Of a stretch of DNA of 64,000 nucleotides, positions 44,838 to 53,624 are shown in pieces. The notes beneath the pieces were generated by a model that was given only the letters and a program-made list of their open reading frames with translations, was not told the origin of the DNA and searched no databases. The stretch comes from DAIOEK01 sp036746315. GTDB lineage: Bacteria; Chloroflexota; Anaerolineae; Anaerolineales; Anaerolineaceae. The stretch covers positions 32,459 to 96,458 of the forward strand of contig DAIOEK010000006.1 in the NCBI GenBank assembly GCA_036746315.1, given 5' to 3'. The translations under genes and the position numbers were made by a program. Each line of letters starts with the position of its first letter. Position 1 is the stretch's first letter.

Positions 44838-46772
44838 ATGACAGTAATTGATGATATCAAAGACCGTCTGGACATTGTTGATATTGTTTCAGAAACGGTA
44901 AAACTTCGCAAAACCGGTAAGAATTACACCGGTTTTTGCCCCTTTCATACCAACGTCCATACCCCGGCGTTTGTGGTCTTCCCCGATTCGGGAACCTGGC
45001 GCTGTTTTGGACAATGCAACGAAGGGGGCGATATCTTCAAGTTCGTCATGAAGCGCGAAGGGTGGGATTTTTCTCAAACGCTCAAAGCCCTGGCGGAACG
45101 CGCCGGCGTACAACTGGCGCCGCTGTCTCCGCAGCGCATCGAGCAGGACGAGGCTGAAAACCGGCTCAGTAAATTGCTGGAGGATGTGGCGGTTTATTAC
45201 CATGACCAGTTGAAAAACAATCCGGCAGGGAAACTGGCGCTGGAATATCTGCAAAAACGCGGTCTGACGGACCAGACCATTGAAAAGTTCATGCTTGGCT
45301 ATGCACTGCCCGGCTGGGATAATCTGCTCAATCATCTTGGCGGAAAGAACATTCCCAACGAGTACATGCTCGAAGCGGGGCTGCTCACCGAGCGGGATGA
45401 TGGCGGCGTGTACGACCGCTTCCGAAATCGCATCATGATCCCCATCCGCGACGGACAGGGGCACATGGCGGGTTTTGGCGCAAGGATCCTCGACCCCAAC
45501 GATATTCCCAAATTCCTCAATTCCCCTCAGACCGCCATCTTCGACAAGGGCAGGCTGCTTTTCGGTCTGGATGCCGCGCGGAAGAGTATTCGCGCGCTGG
45601 ATCAGGCGGTGGTGGTGGAAGGCTATCTGGATGTCATCGTGCTGCATCAGGCGGGTTATACCAACACCGTTTCGCCGATGGGCACTGCCCTGACCGAAGA
45701 TCAATTGCGCATGCTCAAAAAATTTACCCGCCGGCTGGTGCTGGCACTGGATGCTGATGCTGCCGGTGAGAAGGCAACGCTGCGCGGATTGCAGATTGCC
45801 CGCGAAGCCATGGATCACGAAACCGAGATCGGGTTCGACGTCCGTGGATTGCTGCGGCAGGAAGCCCGTCTGCAGGCGGATATTCGGGTTACCGCCATTC
45901 CCGAAGGCATGGACCCGGACGAGGTGGTTTTGCGCGACCCGCAGGAATGGAAACAAATTCTCGATACCGCGAAACCGCTGGTGGTGCACGTGATGGAAAC
46001 GCTGGCAGCCGATCAAGACATTCAGGATCCCAAGGTGAAGCGCGAAATTGCCAACCAGGTGATCCCGCTGATCGAGGATGTGCCCAACCTGGTGGAAAGG
46101 GACGCCTACCGGCAGAAACTTGCCCGCCTGTTGAAGCTGGACGAGAACACACTCGCCGGGATCAATCCCCGCTCGATTGCCATTTCCCGACCCTTCTCGC
46201 GGAACCGGCGGAGGCAGACGCAGGCGGGTGACGATGCTGCGCAGCAGCAGGCGGGCGCCCCGCTTCATTTGCTCGACCCTGTTCAACCGTTGGAAAAACA
46301 CCTGCTGGCAGCCATCTTCCAGCAGCCCGACCTGCTCTATGGGCTGGACCGAAAGTTGCAACAGGATAATCTGGATAGATTGAAGGATGCCGACTTCAGT
46401 TCTACCCAGAATCAACACCTCTTCGCGATCATCCAGGAATCGCTCACGCAGGATGAAGTGGAACCCATCGCCTATATTCAGGATCATGACACCTTCGGGA
46501 TGGAATCCTATATTGAAGAGGCGCGGCGCTTTAAAATGGATAGTGGTTTAAAATATGATGATATGCTGGCTGATTGTTTTCGGACCATCCTGCGTATGCG
46601 TCAGATCACCATCCATCAAAATTTGCAGGAGATGAAGTTTTTGCAAGAGGATGGAGAAGAGAGTAATTCTGATGACGCCATCCAATATCAGCAGCAGGTG
46701 CTTTTGTTCACCCAGGAACTGCGTAAAATCACCCTGGCTATGAGAACACTGACCCGGCTAAACACACCCTAG
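44838..46772 (+). CDS. dnaG: DNA primase
   Basis: 644 residues. The zinc domain (about 1-100) has CPFH and then CFGQCNEGGD: Cys34, His37, Cys56 and Cys60, a CX3C in place of the more common CX2C. The RNA polymerase core follows, with the Toprim part showing VVVEGYLDVIVLHQAG and LALDADAAGEKA. The C-terminal part (about 490-644) probably binds the helicase. It makes RNA primers for replication. The gene runs into rpoD with a 16-base gap, the classic macromolecular synthesis order. Confidence 0.96.
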   Translation: MTVIDDIKDRLDIVDIVSETVKLRKTGKNYTGFCPFHTNVHTPAFVVFPDSGTWRCFGQCNEGGDIFKFVMKREGWDFSQTLKALAERAGVQLAPLSPQRIEQDEAENRLSKLLEDVAVYYHDQLKNNPAGKLALEYLQKRGLTDQTIEKFMLGYALPGWDNLLNHLGGKNIPNEYMLEAGLLTERDDGGVYDRFRNRIMIPIRDGQGHMAGFGARILDPNDIPKFLNSPQTAIFDKGRLLFGLDAARKSIRALDQAVVVEGYLDVIVLHQAGYTNTVSPMGTALTEDQLRMLKKFTRRLVLALDADAAGEKATLRGLQIAREAMDHETEIGFDVRGLLRQEARLQADIRVTAIPEGMDPDEVVLRDPQEWKQILDTAKPLVVHVMETLAADQDIQDPKVKREIANQVIPLIEDVPNLVERDAYRQKLARLLKLDENTLAGINPRSIAISRPFSRNRRRQTQAGDDAAQQQAGAPLHLLDPVQPLEKHLLAAIFQQPDLLYGLDRKLQQDNLDRLKDADFSSTQNQHLFAIIQESLTQDEVEPIAYIQDHDTFGMESYIEEARRFKMDSGLKYDDMLADCFRTILRMRQITIHQNLQEMKFLQEDGEESNSDDAIQYQQQVLLFTQELRKITLAMRTLTRLNTP

Positions 46773-46788
46773 ATTGGTGGAACAGATT

Positions 46789-48417
46789 ATGCCCAGACAA
46801 GCGAAACTAACCAGAGAGAGCGGCGCCGCCAAACCAGTGCGGAAGCGCGCAGTTCGTGGGGGGGAAGCCGATGACCATGGTAAATCCATGTTGGATGAGG
46901 ATACCGGCCTGCCTGGCATGGCTTTGCCGGATGAAATGGGTGCTGCGGAGGAATCGGAAGAATCCCTTTCTCCGCAAAGCCTGTCGGAAATCAACGAACT
47001 GCTTGCATCAGAACCTTTGGAGGATCTCGACACCACGGGTTTGTCTGTGGAGTTGTCGGAAGATCCGGTGCGGCTGTATTTAAAGGAAATCGGACAGATC
47101 AATCTGCTGGATGCCGATTGCGAATTTCGCCTGGCAGCCCGCATCGAAGCCATCCGCCTGATCCACGCGCTGCGGGAAAAACTCCCTGAAAAATGTGATC
47201 CCTCTGAAGTCGAAATAAAACTGTTCGCCACAGTTTACGAAGAGATGCTGATCTACCAGAAGCGGTTGGATGAAGATGTTCACCGGATGAAGTATGATCC
47301 GCCGGATATCCCTTTGATCCTGGCGGAGGCTCAATTCCTTCGCTCACAGTGGCAAAGCGATGAGCCTTCCGACTTGCGCAAATATCTGGATAACGGCAGG
47401 TGGGGCAAAGACCCTCTGTGGGACGAGTTGGTGCGCGATGCATTCAATATGTTCCTGTGCATGTACCTGCTTCCGCCGGAAACCGCCGGCAAGTTGATGG
47501 CAATATTACAAAAAAACAAGAAACTGCCCGGCAAGAAGCAGATAGAGACCATGCTGCCGGATGCAGATGCCCTGCGGGATGAGCTGGATGGTATTCAGCG
47601 CCGGGCGGATGATTCAAACCAGACGCTGATCCGCGCCAATTTGCGCTTGGTGGTGAGTATTGCCAAACGCTACCTGGGGCGCGGCATTTCCTTCCTGGAT
47701 CTGATTCAGGAAGGAAACCTGGGTTTGCTCCGCGCAGTCACCAAGTTCGACCCGACCCGCGGATTCAAATTCAGCACCTATGCCACATGGTGGATCAGGC
47801 AATCGATCAGCCGCTATATTGCCGAGCAGGCACGCACCATCCGCATTCCCGTGCACCTGTTTGAATCGATCACCCGCCTGCTGCGCGTGCAGCGCAAACT
47901 GGTGCAGGAATTGGGCAGAGAGCCGACCAATGATGAACTGGCGCTGGAGGGTGAATTCCTTTCGGAGGAAGATGCCGCGGCGATCAAGAAAGCGAACAAG
48001 GAAGGAAAACCAATCGAGCCCACCCTGCTGCGCCGCTGGCAGCTTGGCAGCCAGAAAGTGCAGAAAATCCTCCAATCCGCTGAAGAGCCTGTTTCACTTG
48101 AGCGACCGGTGGGCGATGAGGAAAGCAGCCAGTTGGGCGATTTCATCGAGGACGATGAAGCGCTGGAGCCGATGGATGCCGCGGCGCGCGAAATGCTTCG
48201 CGAACAGGTGCAAAGTGCGCTTTCCATCCTTACCGAACGCGAACGGCAGGTGCTCGAATTGAGATTCGGGCTTACCGATGGCAAAGATCACACCCTCGAA
48301 GAGGTCAGCCGTTATTTCAGCGTCACCCGCGAGCGCATTCGCCAGATCGAGGCAAAGGCTTTGCGCAAGCTGCGTCATCCCACCCGAAGCAAGAATCTAA
48401 AGGAATACTTAAGTTAA
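46789..48417 (+). CDS. rpoD: Primary RNA polymerase sigma factor
   Basis: 542 residues from ATG 46789. Region 1.2 (DPVRLYLKEIGQINLLD), a nonconserved insert (about 125-255), region 2 (RLVVSIAKRYLGRGISFLDLIQEGNLGLLRAV; FKFSTYATWWIRQSISRYIAEQARTIR, which contacts the -10), region 3, and region 4 (LTERERQVLELRFGL, then VTRERIRQIEAKALRKLRHP, which reads the -35). Full set, so group 1. Consistent with the sigma70-type promoters seen throughout the window. Confidence 0.96.
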   Translation: MPRQAKLTRESGAAKPVRKRAVRGGEADDHGKSMLDEDTGLPGMALPDEMGAAEESEESLSPQSLSEINELLASEPLEDLDTTGLSVELSEDPVRLYLKEIGQINLLDADCEFRLAARIEAIRLIHALREKLPEKCDPSEVEIKLFATVYEEMLIYQKRLDEDVHRMKYDPPDIPLILAEAQFLRSQWQSDEPSDLRKYLDNGRWGKDPLWDELVRDAFNMFLCMYLLPPETAGKLMAILQKNKKLPGKKQIETMLPDADALRDELDGIQRRADDSNQTLIRANLRLVVSIAKRYLGRGISFLDLIQEGNLGLLRAVTKFDPTRGFKFSTYATWWIRQSISRYIAEQARTIRIPVHLFESITRLLRVQRKLVQELGREPTNDELALEGEFLSEEDAAAIKKANKEGKPIEPTLLRRWQLGSQKVQKILQSAEEPVSLERPVGDEESSQLGDFIEDDEALEPMDAAAREMLREQVQSALSILTERERQVLELRFGLTDGKDHTLEEVSRYFSVTRERIRQIEAKALRKLRHPTRSKNLKEYLS

Positions 48418-48475
48418 TTGGCGATCGGGAGAGATTATTAATGAAAGTATTTCTGGGGCGGTTAGAGGTAGCGGG

Positions 48476-49054
48476 ATGAAGAAGCCATTTTTACTGGTGG
48501 TATTCGTCGATCTTGTCCTGCTGGTGCTCGTATTCCTTGCCGGCAGGCAGGTGTACCGTATTCTCGGTTATTCGATTGCACCTGTTGAAACCGTCCCCAC
48601 TGCCACGGTGTATGTGTACCGGGAGCTGGAGATTGAAGTATCCACGCCCGATTCGATCATGGAAAACTCCGCGTTTGATATCCGGATCGATTTGCATAAT
48701 CCCGATAATGAAGATGTTCTGGTGAAGTTGATCGTTTTTCCGCACAGCCTGGTTGACAGCATGCAGTTGTTGGGTACCTCCCTGCCCGTCGGGGAGAAGA
48801 TCGAAATTGATGACGGCGTGGGCTTTCCGGTGAACATGCTGATCAAGGCGGGGGATTCCGCGTCTTTCATCAGTTCCTGGGAAGCAAATAAAATGCAGGC
48901 AATTGCCGGAAAGGTGATCTTGTTTACAGACCACGCCCGGCAGGAAGCCGGTCTGGCGCTGGCGGTGGCTCCTATGCCGGCAACGGAAACGCCCACCCCG
49001 GAAATTGTTTTGGAAACGCCATCAACTGAGTTGACCATTTCACCTGTCCCTTAA
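48476..49054 (+). CDS. Membrane-anchored hypothetical protein
   Basis: 192 residues. One N-terminal helix (about 4-25), then a beta-rich domain outside (about 45-160; NSAFDIRIDLHNPDNEDVLVKLIVF suggests an Ig-like fold) and a Thr/Pro tail. GAGG precedes ATG 48476. It is followed by another membrane protein gene 11 bases on. No family recognised. Confidence 0.65.
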   Translation: MKKPFLLVVFVDLVLLVLVFLAGRQVYRILGYSIAPVETVPTATVYVYRELEIEVSTPDSIMENSAFDIRIDLHNPDNEDVLVKLIVFPHSLVDSMQLLGTSLPVGEKIEIDDGVGFPVNMLIKAGDSASFISSWEANKMQAIAGKVILFTDHARQEAGLALAVAPMPATETPTPEIVLETPSTELTISPVP

Positions 49055-49065
49055 CGGATTAGCCC

Positions 49066-49971
49066 ATGGATGAATATACCATTCGCCAGGCAATAGATCT
49101 GATCAAGGCTAAACGCCTTACCGACGCGCGCAAATTGCTGCGCCCGGTGCTGGAAGTGACTCCCACCAATGAGGCAGCCTGGGTTTGGTTTGCTTCCACC
49201 TTCAGCAAGCCTGTCGAACAACTGATGGTGATGCGCTATGCAGAGCAATTCTGCCCCAAATCGCAGCCATTGACGCGGGGGATCGAACGCCTGCAAAGTA
49301 TGGTTGACGAGCAAAGATCACGCGGTGAAGAGGATGACATCGGCAACCTGGAATCGCAGCTGCCGATTGTTCAGGGTGCAGTCATTGAAACCCCTTCCAG
49401 CTTCGATTCCTCCCACTTCGCCTGGGATCAACCCTTTGAAAAACAGGATGAACAGGCACAGGATAATTCCTCGCCGGATGGAGATTGGATATCCAGCCTG
49501 CGATCTTCGGCGATGAGCATGCCGGAGCCCGAGGAACCGGAAGTGCCGGCGGTCGCGCCTGCATTTGTGGAACCCGAAGAGGTTTATTATCCCGCTCCCG
49601 ACCCGGCTTTCGATGAAGTCATTGAAGTTGAAACCCCGGTCGATCCGTTTACACAACCTGAACCGCTGGAAGAGTTGGAGCAGGAAGAAGCGGTGACCAC
49701 CCCACCCTGGCAGACCAGCATGCCTGACAGACCGGTGATGTGGAACGGGCAGGATATTGGTCAGGAATCGGTGGAATCCTCGCCCTTCTTCTCCGATATG
49801 GATGTGACAAACAATAATCAGTCGGATGCCAACCGCAGGTCAACCCGTTCCGGGTATGGTAACGATCCGTATCAAACACCCTTCTGGATCGCCGTGGTAT
49901 TTGGCGCCTTCTTGCTGATCATTTTGGCTGTATTTGTGACTGTACTCATGCTTCAGGGTGGCGGAGCCTGA
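49066..49971 (+). CDS. Hypothetical protein, TPR-like N-terminus and C-terminal membrane anchor
   Basis: 301 residues. The first 85 residues (IRQAIDLIKAKRLTDARKLLRPVLEVTPTNEAAWVWFA) look like two tetratricopeptide helices. A long acidic, Pro/Glu-rich linker (about 95-260) and one C-terminal membrane helix (PFWIAVVFGAFLLIILAVFVTVL) follow, so it is tail-anchored with its body in the cytosol. Possibly an assembly factor. No family recognised. Confidence 0.65.
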   Translation: MDEYTIRQAIDLIKAKRLTDARKLLRPVLEVTPTNEAAWVWFASTFSKPVEQLMVMRYAEQFCPKSQPLTRGIERLQSMVDEQRSRGEEDDIGNLESQLPIVQGAVIETPSSFDSSHFAWDQPFEKQDEQAQDNSSPDGDWISSLRSSAMSMPEPEEPEVPAVAPAFVEPEEVYYPAPDPAFDEVIEVETPVDPFTQPEPLEELEQEEAVTTPPWQTSMPDRPVMWNGQDIGQESVESSPFFSDMDVTNNNQSDANRRSTRSGYGNDPYQTPFWIAVVFGAFLLIILAVFVTVLMLQGGGA

Positions 49972-49998
49972 GCTGAGGTTTCATTCGTTCGACAATAT

Positions 49999-50026
49999 TT
50001 GTTCCAAAACTGTCATCGGGTATATT
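49999..50026 (+). promoter_or_regulatory. Probable degV promoter
   Basis: TTGTTC (49999-50004), 16-base spacer, TATATT (50021-50026). Confidence 0.55.
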
Positions 50027-50069
50027 AAGAAGGTATACTCAGGATGATTTTATTTATTGAGGAGTAATT

Positions 50070-50918
50070 ATGGATGGCGTCAAAATTATCACTGACTCAA
50101 CAGCTTATATTCCACAATCATATGTTGACCAATATGGGTTGGAAGTAGTTCCCCTCACCGTAAATTGGGAGGAGAAGTCTTACCTGGACGGGGTGGATAT
50201 CCGGGCGGATGAGTTCTATACCCGCTTGAAGGATGCCGTCACGCTGCCAACCACAAACGCAATTTCCGTGCATCAATTTGAAGAGCTGTATAAAAAACTG
50301 ACTGACGAGGGGCATTCGGTACTGGTGCTGCCGATCTCTTCGGGGATATCGGCTTCTTACAATAATGCCATCACGGCTTTGGAGCATTTCAAAGACAAGC
50401 CTGTAGCTGTTTTGGATACCCGGCTGGTTTCGATGGCTTTGACTTTCATGGTGCTGGCGGCTGCGCGTAAAGCCGAAACGGGCGCCTCGTTGGAAGAGGT
50501 GAAGGCGGAGGCGGTGCGGGCATACGATCATATCGGCGTGTATTTTACCGTGGATGATCTGAAATACCTGCACAAGGGCGGCAGGATCGGCGGCGCCAAA
50601 CGGCTGCTGGGTTCCGCCCTGAAGATCAAGCCCATCCTGGAGATTCGCAACGGCAAGATCGAAGCCGCCGGATCGGCGGTAACCCGCAAGAAGGCGCTGG
50701 AAAGGATCGTGAGCCTGGTGGAGGATGGCATTGCGGGCAGAAGCCCGGTGCGCATCTCGGTGTTCCATGCACTGGACCTCGACACCGCGCAGTATCTGGA
50801 AGAAGTCTGCCGGGAGCGCTTTTCACCGGTGGAGATGATCCCCAGCGAAGTCAGCCCGGTGGTGGGGTCGCACGTGGGACCGGGCACGGTGAGCATCGCT
50901 TACATGGCCGGGATGTGA
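50070..50918 (+). CDS. DegV-family fatty-acid-binding protein
   Basis: 282 residues. KIITDSTAYIP at the start, LPISSGISASYNNA and GGRIGGAKRLLGSALKIKPIL are family motifs. DegV (FakB-type) proteins bind a fatty acid for phosphorylation by FakA; FakA is not in the window. GAGGAG precedes ATG 50070, and the stop overlaps the next start (TGATG). Confidence 0.92.
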   Translation: MDGVKIITDSTAYIPQSYVDQYGLEVVPLTVNWEEKSYLDGVDIRADEFYTRLKDAVTLPTTNAISVHQFEELYKKLTDEGHSVLVLPISSGISASYNNAITALEHFKDKPVAVLDTRLVSMALTFMVLAAARKAETGASLEEVKAEAVRAYDHIGVYFTVDDLKYLHKGGRIGGAKRLLGSALKIKPILEIRNGKIEAAGSAVTRKKALERIVSLVEDGIAGRSPVRISVFHALDLDTAQYLEEVCRERFSPVEMIPSEVSPVVGSHVGPGTVSIAYMAGM

Positions 50919-51298
50919 TGAGCGCCGCACACACCGATCCGCGATTGATCGATCAGTTCAACGAATACTTCAAACACTGGCAGGTGATCCTTCCCGAAGC
51001 GGGGATGGAGATGACCAACCAACCTGTGCGCATTTCGCATTCGGGCTGGTGGATCACCATCCGTTTCGGCGCGGACGGCGGCAGCCCCTGGATGGAGATT
51101 TACGCCCAGCATCGCATGACCAATGACCGGCATCTGCGCTTCCATGTGGATCGCGATTGCGAGCAGCTGTCCACCCTGGATGAGCCGGTTTTCATCCCCG
51201 AGGGCGCCACTGCCGAAGAAGAGGCAGCCATCCACCAGGCGGCGAAACTGCGCTACCGGGAGCTGTTCAGGGAATTGGAAGCAGTGGGATTGGTGTGA
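50918..51298 (+). CDS. Hypothetical protein coupled to degV
   Basis: 126 residues from ATG 50918, overlapping the degV stop by one base. Soluble, alpha/beta, with GWWITIRFG and PWMEIYAQHRMTNDRHLRFH. No signal or membrane segment. Family not recognised; tight coupling suggests it is made with DegV. Confidence 0.6.
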   Translation: MSAAHTDPRLIDQFNEYFKHWQVILPEAGMEMTNQPVRISHSGWWITIRFGADGGSPWMEIYAQHRMTNDRHLRFHVDRDCEQLSTLDEPVFIPEGATAEEEAAIHQAAKLRYRELFRELEAVGLV

Positions 51299-51312
51299 TA
51301 ACAGAGTTTATC

Positions 51313-51343
51313 AAGACCTCCGGCAATTCTGCCGGAGGTCTTT
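51313..51343. terminator. Bidirectional terminator
   Basis: A 12-bp stem (AAGACCTCCGGC with GCCGGAGGTCTT, 6-base loop) with TTT after, between the degV pair and the convergent cytochrome genes. Confidence 0.88.
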
Positions 51344-51359
51344 GGTTTGCATGTGAAGA

Positions 51360-51788
51360 TCAGGGTTGGTTACCCTCCGCCAGGTATTCGGCGATCAACC
51401 CCGCCTGTGCGTCGGTAAGGATCGCCCCCTTGCCGATCATGCGGTCGATGGAGGCTTTCCAGCCAGCCAGATCTTTCCTTGCGCTGGCGATCCGCGCGGT
51501 GGAATGACAGGCGGCGCAGTTGGTGTTCAGAATATCCTTTGCCTCTGCCATCTGTGCTTCGGTCAGCCCGACCTGTGCCGGTTCCTGCGTGGGCGCCGCC
51601 GTCTCGGTGGGCGCGACCTCCGTGGGGACGGCAGTCGGCGGGACCGGTTCGGCGGTGGGCGGCGGCGAAGTAGGTTGGGTTTCAGCCGGTGCAGCCGTGG
51701 GCGCAACCTCCACCGCGGGGGCAGCGCAGGCGGCAACCAACAGAGCACCTAATACCAATAAGAGGAACAGCCTGACAGAAGTTTTCAT
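51360..51788 (-). CDS. Cytochrome c lipoprotein (second of a tandem pair)
   Basis: 142 residues. Lipobox VAAC, then a long Thr/Pro/Glu linker (about 25-70) and one cytochrome c domain with CAACH. No obvious Met ligand besides those in IDRMIGKG. ATG 51788 overlaps the stop of the gene before it by one base. Sequence after the haem motif (WKASIDRMIGKGAILTDAQAGLIAEYLAE) matches the pattern of its neighbour, so they are duplicates with different linkers. Confidence 0.82.
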   Translation of the reverse strand: MKTSVRLFLLLVLGALLVAACAAPAVEVAPTAAPAETQPTSPPPTAEPVPPTAVPTEVAPTETAAPTQEPAQVGLTEAQMAEAKDILNTNCAACHSTARIASARKDLAGWKASIDRMIGKGAILTDAQAGLIAEYLAEGNQP

Positions 51789-52102
51789 TATTTATATGTT
51801 TCCGCCAGGTAGCCGATAATGGCAGTCCTTTCTGCATCAGTCAGGCTCAAGCCTTTCTTGACCATGTTATCCACCGTTCTGGTCCACTGTGCTTCCGTTT
51901 GCTTTTCCGAAGTGACCCGGTTCAAGTCGTGGCACTGGGTGCACTTGGTGTTCACCAGCGCTTCGCCATCCAGTTGCGATGCGGAGACGGAATCACCCGC
52001 AGGGGTCGCCCCGGTAGCAGCCGGGGAAGCGGACGAGGAACAGGCTGACAAAACGGATACCAGGATGAGCAGTAAAACAAATATAGCGATTACTTTTTTC
52101 AT
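51788..52102 (-). CDS. Cytochrome c lipoprotein (first of a tandem pair)
   Basis: 104 residues. Lipobox LSAC, short Ser/Ala linker, haem site CTQCH, and WTRTVDNMVKKGLSLTDAERTAIIGYLAE, where the Met is the likely sixth ligand. GGAGG precedes ATG 52102. Small membrane-tethered electron carrier; its partner enzyme is not in the window. Confidence 0.85.
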   Translation of the reverse strand: MKKVIAIFVLLLILVSVLSACSSSASPAATGATPAGDSVSASQLDGEALVNTKCTQCHDLNRVTSEKQTEAQWTRTVDNMVKKGLSLTDAERTAIIGYLAETYK

Positions 52103-52188
52103 TCTCCACCTCCAAGATATATAGATACCAGTATACCCGTTCGCCTCTTGCTGGCAATGCGCCTGCCTGGGGTGTATAAGCCTCTATA

Positions 52189-52920
52189 TCATTTGTATAT
52201 AAAGGTCACATCCGCGTTTTGTGGCAGCTTGACCAGAATGCCCGCCTGCGGCTGGAAGGTGCCAGCATAGCGGCAGTTGCTATCCACAATGGGGCTGGAG
52301 CAGCCGATGCCCACCACGTTCACCACCCATTCCCCCTGCAATTCCGGCGGGGCATAGGCGTAGAATACGCCGTTCTCCAGGGTGGTGCCGTCTACACGGC
52401 GCTGCTGATAGAGGGCAGCCAGATCGATACCGGGGATGCCCTTGCCCGAAGCATCCACCACCCTGCCGGTAATGACCAGGCTCTCGTGGATGGCTAGCTC
52501 GGGCAGCGCAGAGACTTCTCCGCTGATTTCGAGATGGGCAACGCTCATCCAGCCGGTACGCCCATCGGCGGTGAGCACTTTGACCCATTCGTCGCCCGGG
52601 GCTACCCCGATCAGGGTGACCTCGGCGCCTTCGTTATACTGGGCGATGACGGTGTGCAGGGTGCCCGGTCCGCCGCGCATGTTGAGGGCTGCCGCAGCCA
52701 CTTTCGCCGTCAGGGTGACGGGCGCGGGGGGTTGGGTGATTTCGGGCTGCGGGGTGGGGGAGGGCTGTGCCTCGGTCGGGGTGGACAGGTCTTGTATTTC
52801 CACCTGTGGAGGCGGCTCAGCCGTGGGGGTGGCTGCCGGTAAATTTACCGGCAGCACGGAATTACAGGCTGCCAGGAAACAAAAAGAAACAAATAGTCCT
52901 GCCCGGATGAAGTGTTTCAT
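52189..52920 (-). CDS. SH3b-domain lipoprotein
   Basis: 243 residues from ATG 52920 behind GGAGG. Lipobox LAAC, Pro/Thr linker (about 25-75), bacterial SH3 domain (about 80-140; ALNMRGGPGTLHTVIAQYNEGAEVTLIG, WVKVLTADGRTGWM), then a carboxypeptidase-regulatory-like beta domain (GRVVDASGKGIPGIDLAAL). Probably binds cell wall or surface polymers. It lies just after the phage-type block on the same strand but has host-type features. Confidence 0.75.
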   Translation of the reverse strand: MKHFIRAGLFVSFCFLAACNSVLPVNLPAATPTAEPPPQVEIQDLSTPTEAQPSPTPQPEITQPPAPVTLTAKVAAAALNMRGGPGTLHTVIAQYNEGAEVTLIGVAPGDEWVKVLTADGRTGWMSVAHLEISGEVSALPELAIHESLVITGRVVDASGKGIPGIDLAALYQQRRVDGTTLENGVFYAYAPPELQGEWVVNVVGIGCSSPIVDSNCRYAGTFQPQAGILVKLPQNADVTFIYK

Positions 52921-52968
52921 TTTTCCTCCTTCCATGCAGCGGCATGGTTCCAGGTCAGTTCATTTTCA

Positions 52969-53196
52969 TTATACAACCCCGGGCAACCCCCCGCGGAGTG
53001 TGGATTCCTGGGGAATGACGATACGGTTTTGTTCGTCGAGCAGATCAAGCTGCATGGCGAGGACCTCCACCAGGGCGGAAAGCTCGGCTGTCTTCAGGTC
53101 GGAGACCAGCCTGCCATTCAACGCGGCTGCCGCTTGCTGGTGCTTCTGCTGCCGGTTCAATTTCTGCTGGTCGTTGATGATGATCTTGTGCGTCAT
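52969..53196 (-). CDS. Small protein, last gene of the phage-type block
   Basis: 75 residues, charged, helical (NDQQKLNRQQKHQQAAAALNG). ATG 53196 overlaps the stop of the gene before it (ATGA). No family recognised; position suggests a tail or chaperone role. Confidence 0.55.
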   Translation of the reverse strand: MTHKIIINDQQKLNRQQKHQQAAAALNGRLVSDLKTAELSALVEVLAMQLDLLDEQNRIVIPQESTLRGGLPGVV

Positions 53197-53618
53197 GCCT
53201 TCACCTCCGCGGGTAGCACCGGAATGTCCAAGCGCACGGGCTTTTCTGCCAGCGCCACCTGGATGTCGGCAGCAGTGGCGGTGCAGATTTCAATATCGCC
53301 TTCGCCGCTGTCATCCAGCGCCAGGGTCTCTTCCAGGGTGGTGGCACCCTGCCGTAGAAGGATGCGCACCGGCTGGCGGGCACATGCCGGAAAACAGGCA
53401 TGCACAGTCACAGTGGTCAGACCATCCGCAACGAGGCTGGCGGAGGAAACCGTCAGCCAGGCGGGTTGGTGTGCGTGCAGATATGGCTCGGGCGCCAGGG
53501 CGGCATCATCCGCCGCAAGCGACAAGGGATTTTCCGTCCCCCAGATGGTCTGTGCCTGCGGGTTGGCGGCGCGGACCTCTTCGATGAGTTGTTCGAAATG
53601 GATGCTTTTTTCCATCAT
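53193..53618 (-). CDS. Unknown protein of the phage-type block
   Basis: 141 residues (ATG 53618, or 53615 which is better spaced from GAGAGG). A beta-rich, Ig-like middle (WLTVSSASLVADGLTTVTVHACFPACA) suggests a structural or surface domain, maybe decorating a particle or tail. Not recognised. Confidence 0.55.
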   Translation of the reverse strand: MMEKSIHFEQLIEEVRAANPQAQTIWGTENPLSLAADDAALAPEPYLHAHQPAWLTVSSASLVADGLTTVTVHACFPACARQPVRILLRQGATTLEETLALDDSGEGDIEICTATAADIQVALAEKPVRLDIPVLPAEVKA

Positions 53619-53624
53619 TACCTC

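Noticed and set aside
44889..46487. A 532-codon minus-strand frame opposite dnaG
   Set aside because: Shadow of dnaG; no start signal or known motif.
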